Below, piece after piece: positions 28,925 through 36,400 of a DNA stretch of 64,000 nt. The first letter of the stretch is position 1; every line of letters begins with the position of its first letter. This stretch comes from Streptomyces sp. ICC1 (GTDB lineage: Bacteria > Actinomycetota > Actinomycetes > Streptomycetales > Streptomycetaceae). The notes beneath the pieces are model-generated. The model had not been told where the DNA came from. It ran no database searches and worked only from the letters and a program-made list of their open reading frames with translations. A program made the position numbers and the translations under genes. Location: NCBI RefSeq assembly GCF_003287935.1, contig NZ_CP030287.1, positions 806,001 to 870,000 of the forward strand, given 5' to 3'.

Positions 28925-30124
28925 TCAGCGGATCGGGAGGGTGACGGTGACGGTGGTACCGGTCGAGGCCGTGCTGTCGATCGCCGCCGTCCCGCCGGCC
29001 TCCGCCGCGCGGGCGCGCAGGCCCCGCAGGCCGTAGCCCGGTGCGGGGGCCGCCGGGTCGAAGCCCCGCCCGGTGTCCCGGACAGTGACGGTCAGCTCGG
29101 AGCCGCCGTAGGCCAGGGACACCGCGCAACGTGCCTGCGGGCCCGCGTGCTTGGCCGCGTTCGAGAGGGATTCCTGACAGGTGCGCAGGGCCACGACCTC
29201 CAGGGCCGGGGCCAGCGGACGGACGTCCCCCGTCACCGACACGGCCGCAGGCGGGTCGTGCCGGGCCGCGAGGCGGCGTACGGCGTCCGGCAGCGAGCCG
29301 CCGTCCAGATCGGCGGGTGCGCCGCCGGTGACCAGGGCGCGGGCCTCCGCCAGGTTCTGCCGGGCGGTGGCGGCCATCAGGTCCAGGTGGCGGCGCGCCT
29401 GCGCCGGATCGGTGTCCAGCTCCGACTGCACGGCCTGCACCAGCATCAGGAGACTGGTGAAGCCCTGCGCGAGCGTGTCGTGGATCTCCCGGGACATGCG
29501 TTCCCTCTCGGTGTGGGCGCCGCGTTCGGCGGAGAGCCTGGCCACCTCCTCCCGGGTGGCGTCGAGTTCGGCGATCAGGGAGGCCCGGTTCTGGCTCTGC
29601 TCGATGATGCGGATGATCCAGGCGCCGAAGAACGCGGAGAACGCGAAGGTGACGACGGAGCCGAGGACGCCCACGAACACCTCGTTCCCGGGCGGCCGCC
29701 ACAGCAGCGCCCAGCCGGCCACGGGCAGCAGGGCCACCATCCCCATCGCGGCCACCGCCCGGCGCAGCGGCAGCAGCATGAAACAGGGCGGGGCGAGCGC
29801 GAAGGTGATCAGGCGGGCCTCGCCGGCGAGGGCGGAGGCCGGCAGGAACAGCGCCAGGTTCCCCGCCAGGTAGCGCACCGACCGCCCGTACCGGGCGCCC
29901 GGCTCCAGCAGGAGCAGCGGGCGCCCGGCCCACGCGTACCAGGGGACGAGCAGCGCGAGCAGGGCCACGGCGGCCAGCCGGTGGGGGAGCGGCGGGAAGT
30001 CGCCGCCGAGGACGAAGGCCGCGGTGGCGGCCCACACCAGCCCGAAGTAGAGGTCCCACGGCCCGAAGGCGCGGTCCCAGACGTGGGACTCGCGCGCTCC
30101 GGGGAACCGGGCGGGGCCGCTCAA
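28925..30124 (-). CDS. Sensor histidine kinase, HisKA_3 (NarX/DesK-like) family
   Basis: About 399 residues. Four to five hydrophobic segments cover residues 20-170, then a coiled-coil signalling helix, the dimerisation and phosphotransfer motif SREIHDTLAQGFTSLLMLVQ (His near 215), and an HATPase domain with NAAKHAG and RDTGRGFDP. No extracellular sensor domain is evident, so the signal is probably sensed in the membrane. The start is uncertain: TTG at 30124 overlaps the permease stop as TTGA but lacks a good ribosome site, and a GTG 24 bases upstream is possible. Confidence 0.88.
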   Translation of the reverse strand: MSGPARFPGARESHVWDRAFGPWDLYFGLVWAATAAFVLGGDFPPLPHRLAAVALLALLVPWYAWAGRPLLLLEPGARYGRSVRYLAGNLALFLPASALAGEARLITFALAPPCFMLLPLRRAVAAMGMVALLPVAGWALLWRPPGNEVFVGVLGSVVTFAFSAFFGAWIIRIIEQSQNRASLIAELDATREEVARLSAERGAHTERERMSREIHDTLAQGFTSLLMLVQAVQSELDTDPAQARRHLDLMAATARQNLAEARALVTGGAPADLDGGSLPDAVRRLAARHDPPAAVSVTGDVRPLAPALEVVALRTCQESLSNAAKHAGPQARCAVSLAYGGSELTVTVRDTGRGFDPAAPAPGYGLRGLRARAAEAGGTAAIDSTASTGTTVTVTLPIR

Positions 30125-30966
30125 CCGTCGCGGCGGTTCTTCCACTTGAAGGTCAGCAGACACAGGACCAGCCCCCCGACGACCCAGGCGCCCAGGACCA
30201 GGGCGACCTTGCCATACTCCCAGCCGCCGGCCTGTTCGAGAACGGCCGCGGACTCCGGGAGGAACACCCCGCGCAGCCCCTGGCACATCCACTTGAGCGG
30301 GAACAGCGCACCGATGTTCAGCAGCCAGTCGGGGATCTGGTGGACCGGGATGAAGACCCCGGAGACGAACTGCAGGATCAGGAACGGCAGGACCACGACC
30401 GAGCTGGCGCTCTTCCCGGACTTGGGCAGGCTGCTGATCGCGATGCCGAGCAGGGCGCAGCCGGCCAGCCCGAGGGCGAAGATCCAGGCGAAGGTCAGCC
30501 ACTTGGCGGCGGACACCGGCAGATCGAGGTCGAACAGGGTGGAGCCGACCAGCAACAGGATCGCGGTCTCGGCGAGCCCGGTGACCAGCACCAGCCAGAC
30601 CTTGCCGAGGAAGTACGCCGCCGGCGGCATCGGCGTGCCGCGCAGCCGGCGCAGCACCTTCTCGTCGCGTTCGACGGCGATCGAGATGCCGAGGGACTGG
30701 AAGCTGGTGGACATGATGCCGGCGGCGACCATGCCGGCCGCGTACATCTGGGAAGCGGTGACCCCGGTGCCCTCCATGCCGTCGCGGAAGATCGAGGCGA
30801 ACAGCGCGAGGAGGACGATGGGGAAGGCGAAGGTGAAGATCACCGCGTCGCGCTGGCGGGCGAACTGCCTGATCTCCAGCGCGCCCCGGCTCAGCCCCAG
30901 CGACCAGGCGCCGGGCAGGGCCTTGGCGCGGCCGCCGCGCACGCTCGTACCGGTCACCGTGCTCAT
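30121..30966 (-). CDS. ABC-2 type transporter permease
   Basis: 281 residues with six hydrophobic segments and the ABC-2 pattern FAFPIVLLALFASIF near the N-terminus and PFLILQFVSGVFIP, FPLKWMCQGLRGVFLP in the C-terminal half. It pairs with the ATPase whose stop overlaps its ATG as ATGA. Family members export drugs, lipids or peptides; the two-component genes downstream suggest inducible export or cell-envelope stress resistance. Confidence 0.92.
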   Translation of the reverse strand: MSTVTGTSVRGGRAKALPGAWSLGLSRGALEIRQFARQRDAVIFTFAFPIVLLALFASIFRDGMEGTGVTASQMYAAGMVAAGIMSTSFQSLGISIAVERDEKVLRRLRGTPMPPAAYFLGKVWLVLVTGLAETAILLLVGSTLFDLDLPVSAAKWLTFAWIFALGLAGCALLGIAISSLPKSGKSASSVVVLPFLILQFVSGVFIPVHQIPDWLLNIGALFPLKWMCQGLRGVFLPESAAVLEQAGGWEYGKVALVLGAWVVGGLVLCLLTFKWKNRRDG

Positions 30967-31841
30967 CGGGACTCCTCCTGCCGCGTCGTGCCCGGGTCGA
31001 GCTGGCCCGTGAGGCGCAGGTACACGTCCTCCAGGGTGGGGCGGGTGATCCTCAGGTCCGGGACCTCGCCGTCGAAACGGGCCGCCAGCTCGGCGACCGT
31101 ACGGGTGGGCGTGTCGGTACGGGTGCTGCGCGTGCCGCCGTCGCGGTCGGTCCACTCGACGGTGGCCCCGGTCCCCAGGCGGGCCCGCAGCGAGGCCGGA
31201 TCGCCCTCGGCGACGACCTTGCCGCGGGCGATGACCGCGAGCCGGTCGGCGAGGGCCTCGGCCTCCTCCAGGTAGTGGGTGGTGAGCACGATGGTGGTGC
31301 CGGCGTCGGACAGCAGGCGGATCAGGTCCCAGAACTGCCGCCGGGCCGCCGGGTCGAAACCGGTCGTCGGCTCGTCGAGGAGCAGCAGCTCCGGGTCGCC
31401 GATGACGCCCAGCGCGACGTCCAGACGCCGGCGCTGGCCGCCGGAGAGGCCCTTCACCCGGTGGCCGCGCTTGTGCTCCAGGCCGACGAGGGCGATGACC
31501 TCGGCCGGATCGCGCGGCGCCGGGTAGTAGCGGGCGAAGTGCTCGACCGTCTCCCGTACGGTCAGTTCGGCGGGCGCCGACTCGTCCTGCCAGACGATGC
31601 CGACGCGCGAGCGCCAGGCCCGCCCGCCGGTGGCGGGGTCCGCGCCGAGCACGGACACCTCGCCGCCGTCCCGCTCCCGGTGCCCCTGGAGTATTTCCAC
31701 GGTCGTGCTCTTGCCTGCGCCGTTGGGCCCGAGGAGGCCGAAGACCTCGCCCCGCCGGATCGTCAGGTCCAGTCCGTCCACCGCGGTGACCCCGCCGTAC
31801 TGCTTGCGGAGCCCCCGCACTTCCACCGCGTTTCGTGTCAT
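30963..31841 (-). CDS. ABC transporter ATP-binding protein (DrrA-like)
   Basis: 292 residues from ATG 31841. Walker A GPNGAGKST (about 40-48), signature LSGGQRRRLDVALG (about 134), Walker B LLLLDEPTTG and switch His in LTTHYLEEAEALADR. The C-terminal accessory region ends TLEDVYLRLTG, as in DrrA-type drug exporters. An alternative ATG nine bases earlier has no ribosome site, whereas GGGGG lies close before the chosen ATG. It is first in the ATPase-permease-kinase-regulator operon. Confidence 0.92.
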   Translation of the reverse strand: MTRNAVEVRGLRKQYGGVTAVDGLDLTIRRGEVFGLLGPNGAGKSTTVEILQGHRERDGGEVSVLGADPATGGRAWRSRVGIVWQDESAPAELTVRETVEHFARYYPAPRDPAEVIALVGLEHKRGHRVKGLSGGQRRRLDVALGVIGDPELLLLDEPTTGFDPAARRQFWDLIRLLSDAGTTIVLTTHYLEEAEALADRLAVIARGKVVAEGDPASLRARLGTGATVEWTDRDGGTRSTRTDTPTRTVAELAARFDGEVPDLRITRPTLEDVYLRLTGQLDPGTTRQEESR

Positions 31842-31978
31842 GTCCCCCATGGTGTGCCGGGGGCGCGTCCACCGGTTCCCCCGTGCGTACGTCCTTATGT
31901 CCGTCGAACGGTGGACAGCGGGCCGCGTACGGCACAATGGCCGGTGCTTGTTGACCTTGCAGATGTGGAGCGGGCGGG

Positions 31979-32599
31979 ATGACGACACGAGGGACCGGCA
32001 CGGACACCGCGGAGCCGCGGACGGCGGTCGGCGGAAGCCGGGCGCTGGCCCTGCTGCTGGTGATCACAGGGCTCGCGGGACTGCTCGCCGCCTGGGTCAT
32101 CACGATCGACAAGTTCAAGCTGCTGGAGGACCCGGACTTCACGCCGGGCTGCAGCCTCAACCCGATCGTCTCCTGCGGCAACATCATGAAGAGCGACCAG
32201 GCGGCCGTCTTCGGCTTCCCCAACCCGATGCTGGGCCTGGTCGCCTACGGCATCGTCGTCTGCGTCGGCGTGAGCCTGCTGGCCCGCGCCCGCTTCCCGC
32301 GCTGGTACTGGCTGACCCTGAACGCCGGGATGCTGTTCGGCGTCGGCTTCTGCACCTGGCTGATGTACCAGTCGCTGTACAACATCAACTCCCTGTGCCT
32401 GTGGTGCTGCCTCGCGTGGGTCGCCACCATCGTCATGTTCTGGTACGTGACCTCGCACAACGTCCGGGGCCGCCTGCTGGGGGCCCCCGGCTGGCTGCGC
32501 GCCTTCTTCGACGAGTTCACCTGGGTGCTGCCCGTCCTGCACATCGGGATCATCGGGATGCTGATCCTGACGCGCTGGTGGGACTTCTGGACCTCCTGA
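31979..32599 (+). CDS. Vitamin K epoxide reductase (VKOR)-family membrane protein
   Basis: 206 residues with about five transmembrane segments. The VKOR redox centre is visible as INSLCLWCC (CxxC near residues 140-143), with the additional loop cysteines in [10 protein letters not shown] (about 58-67). Bacterial VKOR homologues reoxidise a DsbA-like partner using quinone, making disulfides in exported proteins. No Trx-like partner gene is adjacent, so the partner must be elsewhere. The ATG at 31979 is divergent from the ABC operon. Confidence 0.9.
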   Translation: MTTRGTGTDTAEPRTAVGGSRALALLLVITGLAGLLAAWVITIDKFKLLEDPDFTPGCSLNPIVSCGNIMKSDQAAVFGFPNPMLGLVAYGIVVCVGVSLLARARFPRWYWLTLNAGMLFGVGFCTWLMYQSLYNINSLCLWCCLAWVATIVMFWYVTSHNVRGRLLGAPGWLRAFFDEFTWVLPVLHIGIIGMLILTRWWDFWTS

Positions 32600-32680
32600 G
32601 GCCCCTGTGAGGCACCTGTGAGGCCCCTCGCGGATCCCGCCCCGGGCGGTCCTGTCAGTGGGCTCGCATAGGCTTCCGGT

Positions 32681-34036
32681 GTGGAACCAGACCTCTTCAC
32701 CGCCGCAGCCGAAGAACGACAGGCGAAGGACCCCTCCAGTTCTCCGCTCGCCGTCCGGATGCGTCCGCGCACCCTGGACGAGGTCGTCGGCCAGCAGCAC
32801 CTGCTGAAGCCCGGCTCACCGCTGCGCCGGCTCGTCGTGGACGGGGCGGGCGGTCCGGCCGGAGCCTCCTCGGTGATCCTGTGGGGTCCGCCGGGCATCG
32901 GGAAGACCACGCTCGCCTACGTGGTGAGCCAGGCGACGAAGAAGCGGTTCGTCGAGCTGTCCGCGATCACCGCCGGCGTGAAAGAGGTACGGGCCGTCAT
33001 CGAGGGCGCCAAGCGCGCGGCCGGCGGCTACGGCAAGGACACCGTCCTGTTCCTCGACGAGATCCACCGCTTCAGCAAGGCGCAGCAGGACTCCCTGCTC
33101 CCGGCCGTGGAGAACCGCTGGGTCACGCTGATCGCCGCGACCACGGAGAACCCGTACTTCTCGATCATCTCCCCGCTGCTGTCGCGGTCCCTGCTGCTGA
33201 CGCTGGAACCGCTGACCGACGAGGACCTGAGCGCCCTGATGCACCGGGCGCTGACGGAGGAGCGCGGACTGGGCGGGGCCGTCACCCTGCCGGAGGACGC
33301 CGAGGCGCACCTGCTGCGCATCGCGGGCGGTGACGCCCGGCGCGCCCTGACGGCCCTCGAGGCGGGCGCCGGTTCCGCGATCGCCAAGGGCGAGCCGGAG
33401 ATCACCCTCCAGACGGTGGAGGAGGCGGTCGACCGGGCGGCGGTGAAGTACGACCGGGACGGCGACCAGCACTACGACGTGGCGAGCGCACTGATCAAGT
33501 CGATCCGCGGCTCGGACGTGGACGCGGCGCTGCACTACCTGGCACGGATGATCGAGGCGGGGGAGGACCCGCGGTTCATCGCCCGGCGGCTGATGATCTC
33601 GGCGAGCGAGGACATCGGGCTGGCCGACCCGACGGCCCTGCCGCTCGCGGTGGCGGCCGCGCAGGCGGTGGCGATGATCGGCTTCCCGGAGGCGGCGCTG
33701 ACCCTGTCGCACGTGACGATCGCGCTGGCGCTGGCCCCGAAGTCCAACACCGCGACGACGGCGATCGGTGCGGCGCTGGCGGACGTCCGGGCCGGGCTGG
33801 CCGGCTCCGTTCCGGCTCACCTGCGGGACGGGCACTACAAGGGGGCGGCGAAGCTGGGCCACGCGGTGGGGTACGTCTACCCGCACGACGTGCCCGGGGC
33901 GATCGCCGCGCAGCAGTACGCGCCGGACGCGGTGCACGGCAAGCGGTACTACGAGCCGACGCGCTACGGCGCCGAGGCGCGGTACGCGGACGTGGTGGAG
34001 AAGGTCCGCGAGCGCCTGCGGGGCGGCGGGTCCTGA
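32681..34036 (+). CDS. rarA: Replication-associated recombination protein A (RarA/MgsA), AAA+ ATPase
   Basis: 451 residues. Walker [12 protein letters not shown] (about 69-79), Walker [10 protein letters not shown] (about 124-132), sensor 1 ATTENPYFS, Arg finger region [10 protein letters not shown], and the MgsA C-terminal tetramerisation domain including [16 protein letters not shown] (about 304-319). It acts at stalled replication forks. GTG at 32681 begins [14 protein letters not shown]. It is a RuvB relative but clearly the RarA branch by its C-terminus. Confidence 0.93.
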   Translation: MEPDLFTAAAEERQAKDPSSSPLAVRMRPRTLDEVVGQQHLLKPGSPLRRLVVDGAGGPAGASSVILWGPPGIGKTTLAYVVSQATKKRFVELSAITAGVKEVRAVIEGAKRAAGGYGKDTVLFLDEIHRFSKAQQDSLLPAVENRWVTLIAATTENPYFSIISPLLSRSLLLTLEPLTDEDLSALMHRALTEERGLGGAVTLPEDAEAHLLRIAGGDARRALTALEAGAGSAIAKGEPEITLQTVEEAVDRAAVKYDRDGDQHYDVASALIKSIRGSDVDAALHYLARMIEAGEDPRFIARRLMISASEDIGLADPTALPLAVAAAQAVAMIGFPEAALTLSHVTIALALAPKSNTATTAIGAALADVRAGLAGSVPAHLRDGHYKGAAKLGHAVGYVYPHDVPGAIAAQQYAPDAVHGKRYYEPTRYGAEARYADVVEKVRERLRGGGS

Positions 34037-34081
34037 CGTGTCGGCGGGCCGGGCCCGGGGGAGGGGCCTAGGCTCCGTCGC

Positions 34082-34792
34082 ATGGGACGTCCCGCTCCGC
34101 TCGTCGCCGTCGCCGCCACCGCGCTGCTGCTCGGCGGATGCCACCACGGGGACGCCGGGAAGGCCCGCGCCAGCGCCGCCGCGCTCGTCGCGCAGGTGCC
34201 GCTCGCGAGCGCCGGGTTTCCGCCGGACGCCGCCACCGCCAGGACCGGGCTGGGCGGGCTCACCGTCGAGTGGGGCAAGAACTGGGAGACGTACAAGCGA
34301 GAGAACTTCGGCAGGTACTGGTCCGACGAGACCGACGCCGTCGGCGGGCGCAACGGCTGCGACACCCGGGACGACGTGCTCCGCAGGGACCTGCGGGAGC
34401 TGCGCGAGGGGGACCGCAACGCCTGCGTCGTCCTGTCCGGGGTGCTGCACGACCCGTACACCGGCAAGGAGCTCCCCTATTTCTACCGGCGCGCCTCGCA
34501 GATCCAAACCGACCACGTCGTCGCCCTCGGCGCCGCCTGGCGCGGGGGCGCGTACGCCTGGACCCCGCAGCGCAGGCTGGAGTACGCCAACGACCTCGAC
34601 GTGCTGCTCGCGGTGGACAAGCAGACCAACTACGACAAGAGCAGCAAGACCGCCGACAAGTGGAAGCCGCCGCAGAAGGCCTACTGGTGCGAGTACGCGC
34701 GGCGCTACACCGGCATCAAGGTGAAGTACCGGCTGTCCGTGACCCCGCCCGAGAAGCAGGCGCTGCAGGAAATGCTCGCCACCTGTCCCTAG
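34082..34792 (+). CDS. Secreted HNH/DUF1524-type nuclease-like lipoprotein
   Basis: 236 residues with a lipoprotein signal: hydrophobic stretch then LLLGGC with Cys at residue 20. The mature protein contains the GmrSD/DUF1524-type HNH core QTDHVVALGAAWRGGAYAW (about 140-158), then Asn in YANDLDVLLAVD and the K-x-N-Y pattern. Family members are secreted nucleases, many possibly used for DNA scavenging. The gene ends four bases into the oppositely directed DUF2470 gene. No immunity-like neighbour is visible. Confidence 0.88.
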   Translation: MGRPAPLVAVAATALLLGGCHHGDAGKARASAAALVAQVPLASAGFPPDAATARTGLGGLTVEWGKNWETYKRENFGRYWSDETDAVGGRNGCDTRDDVLRRDLRELREGDRNACVVLSGVLHDPYTGKELPYFYRRASQIQTDHVVALGAAWRGGAYAWTPQRRLEYANDLDVLLAVDKQTNYDKSSKTADKWKPPQKAYWCEYARRYTGIKVKYRLSVTPPEKQALQEMLATCP

Positions 34793-35706
34793 TCGAACAG
34801 TGTGCGCATGGCCTGGCGCAGCTCGCAGACGTCGGCCACCGGCTCGGGGAAGTCGAAGCGGGCGTCGAAGGCCGACCCCGCGCCCGTGCCCGCGCCGCGC
34901 GTGAAGCGCACCCGCAGGCCCAGGCGGTCGAGTGCGAGGGGGACCGCCGTCAGGTCCGCCGCCTCCCGGGTGCCGAGCAGCGCGCGCAGGTCGGCCAGCC
35001 GGTCGCCGTGCGCGGTGGCCAGGTGCTGGAGGATCTCGGTCTCGTGCGCCGTCATCGGGTCGGGCTCGGCCGCGGCGAGCAGCTCGGGCTCCACGTGCTC
35101 GGCGCCCCACAGGTCGTCGACGGAGATCTCCCCGACCTCCAGGCGCAGCAGCATCCACGCGGGCCGGCCGCCGCCCTCGAGGAGAGCGGACGGGCCCTCG
35201 AGGGTTTCGGACATCCCGAGGAGCTCGCCGACCGGGTGGCGCTCCGCCAGCAGGGCCGCGCAGGCCGCCCGGTCGGCGTCCCCGCGCACCGGGGTGAGCC
35301 ACCCGGCGAGCCACGCTCGGCCTCGGATACGATGGGGCACGGACACCGGCGCCACATCCGTGATCTCGATCACGGCGGTGAGGTCGTCGTCCTGGGCGTG
35401 AGCGGCTGCCCTGGCAGCCGCGGATTCCCCTGATACCAGGAGAATCACGTCCCCGTCCGGGGTGACGGTCCTTGCGGCCGGCGCCCCCGTTCCGAACTCT
35501 CCCTGGTCACGAGCACCGGGCAGGGTGAGGGATACTGAGGCGTTGGACTCTACGAGGGTTCGTACGCGTTCGGCTCCGGTGAGCTGCCGAACGCCTTCCC
35601 TGGGACGCGGCTGACCTTGCCAATCGTCGTCGAAAGCAGATCCTGTTTCGTTTGGATCTGAACTTCGATGCGCACTGGGCAGGGGGATCCCATGTGGTCG
35701 AGACAT
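34789..35706 (-). CDS. DUF2470-domain protein, probably haem/iron related
   Basis: 305 residues. The C-terminal 80 residues show the DUF2470 pattern HETEILQHLATAHGD ... LDRLGLRVRFT ... DFPEPVADVCELRQAM. The central part (about 95-215) resembles the split-barrel FMN-binding fold found in HugZ-like haem-utilisation proteins, though I see no certain haem ligand. The ATG at 35706 follows GAGGAGG. Immediately upstream is an excellent iron box, so iron repression is expected. The N-terminal 60 residues are hydrophilic and probably disordered. Confidence 0.85.
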   Translation of the reverse strand: MSRPHGIPLPSAHRSSDPNETGSAFDDDWQGQPRPREGVRQLTGAERVRTLVESNASVSLTLPGARDQGEFGTGAPAARTVTPDGDVILLVSGESAAARAAAHAQDDDLTAVIEITDVAPVSVPHRIRGRAWLAGWLTPVRGDADRAACAALLAERHPVGELLGMSETLEGPSALLEGGGRPAWMLLRLEVGEISVDDLWGAEHVEPELLAAAEPDPMTAHETEILQHLATAHGDRLADLRALLGTREAADLTAVPLALDRLGLRVRFTRGAGTGAGSAFDARFDFPEPVADVCELRQAMRTLFD

Positions 35707-35720
35707 TACGTCCTCCTCGC

Positions 35721-35739
35721 TAAGGTAAGCCTCACCTAA
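35721..35739 (-). promoter_or_regulatory. Iron box (DmdR1/IdeR operator)
   Basis: Read on the minus strand the site is TTAGGTGAGGCTTACCTTA. It matches the actinobacterial iron-box consensus TTAGGTTAGGCTAACCTAA at about 16 of 19 positions and retains the dyad. It lies 15 bases upstream of the DUF2470 start, overlapping where a repressor would block transcription, and only 23 bases from the divergent rpsD start. Confidence 0.85.
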
Positions 35740-35761
35740 CTTACATGGAGGTAGGTTCCAC

Positions 35762-36373
35762 GTGAACCAGAAGCGACCCAAGGTCAAGAAGTCGCGTGCC
35801 CTCGGCATTGCGCTGACCCCGAAGGCCGTCAAGTACTTCGAGGCCCGCCCCTACCCGCCGGGCGAGCACGGCCGTGGCCGCAAGCAGAACTCGGACTACA
35901 AGGTTCGTCTGCTGGAGAAGCAGCGTCTGCGCGCTCAGTACGACATCTCTGAGCGTCAGATGGCCCGCGCGTACGACCGCGCCAAGAAGGCCGAAGGCAA
36001 GACGGGCGAGGCGCTGGTCGTCGAGCTCGAGCGTCGCCTCGACGCCCTGGTCCTGCGTTCGGGCATCGCCCGCACCATCTACCAGAGCCGTCAGATGGTC
36101 GTTCACGGCCACATCGAGGTCAACGGCGACAAGGTCGACAAGCCGTCGTTCCGTGTCCGCCCGGACGACGTCATCACGGTGCGCGAGCGCAGCCGCGAGA
36201 AGGTTCCGTTCCAGGTTGCCCGTGAGGGTGGCTACGCAGGCGAGGGCGAGACCCCCCGTTACCTGCAGGTCAACCTGAAGGCCCTGGCCTTCCGCCTGGA
36301 CCGCGACCCGAACCGCAAGGAAATCCCGGTCATCTGCGACGAGCAGCTCGTCGTCGAGTACTACGCTCGCTGA
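35762..36373 (+). CDS. rpsD: 30S ribosomal protein S4
   Basis: 203 residues. The S4 RNA-binding domain is visible as LVLRSGIARTIYQSRQMVVH (about 95-114). The N-terminus lacks the CxxC zinc motif (NQKRPKVKKSRALGIALTPK), so this is the zinc-independent type that streptomycetes carry at this locus. GTG at 35762 follows GGAGG. It is isolated from the main ribosomal operon, as is usual in Streptomyces. Confidence 0.97.
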   Translation: MNQKRPKVKKSRALGIALTPKAVKYFEARPYPPGEHGRGRKQNSDYKVRLLEKQRLRAQYDISERQMARAYDRAKKAEGKTGEALVVELERRLDALVLRSGIARTIYQSRQMVVHGHIEVNGDKVDKPSFRVRPDDVITVRERSREKVPFQVAREGGYAGEGETPRYLQVNLKALAFRLDRDPNRKEIPVICDEQLVVEYYAR

Positions 36374-36400
36374 TCCAGCGGACGTAGCCTCACAGGCTGG

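Noticed and set aside
34082..35706. Defence or contact-toxin pair made of the HNH lipoprotein and the neighbouring gene
   Set aside because: The genes are convergent rather than co-transcribed, the neighbour is a DUF2470 protein under an iron box, and the lipoprotein resembles secreted scavenging nucleases.
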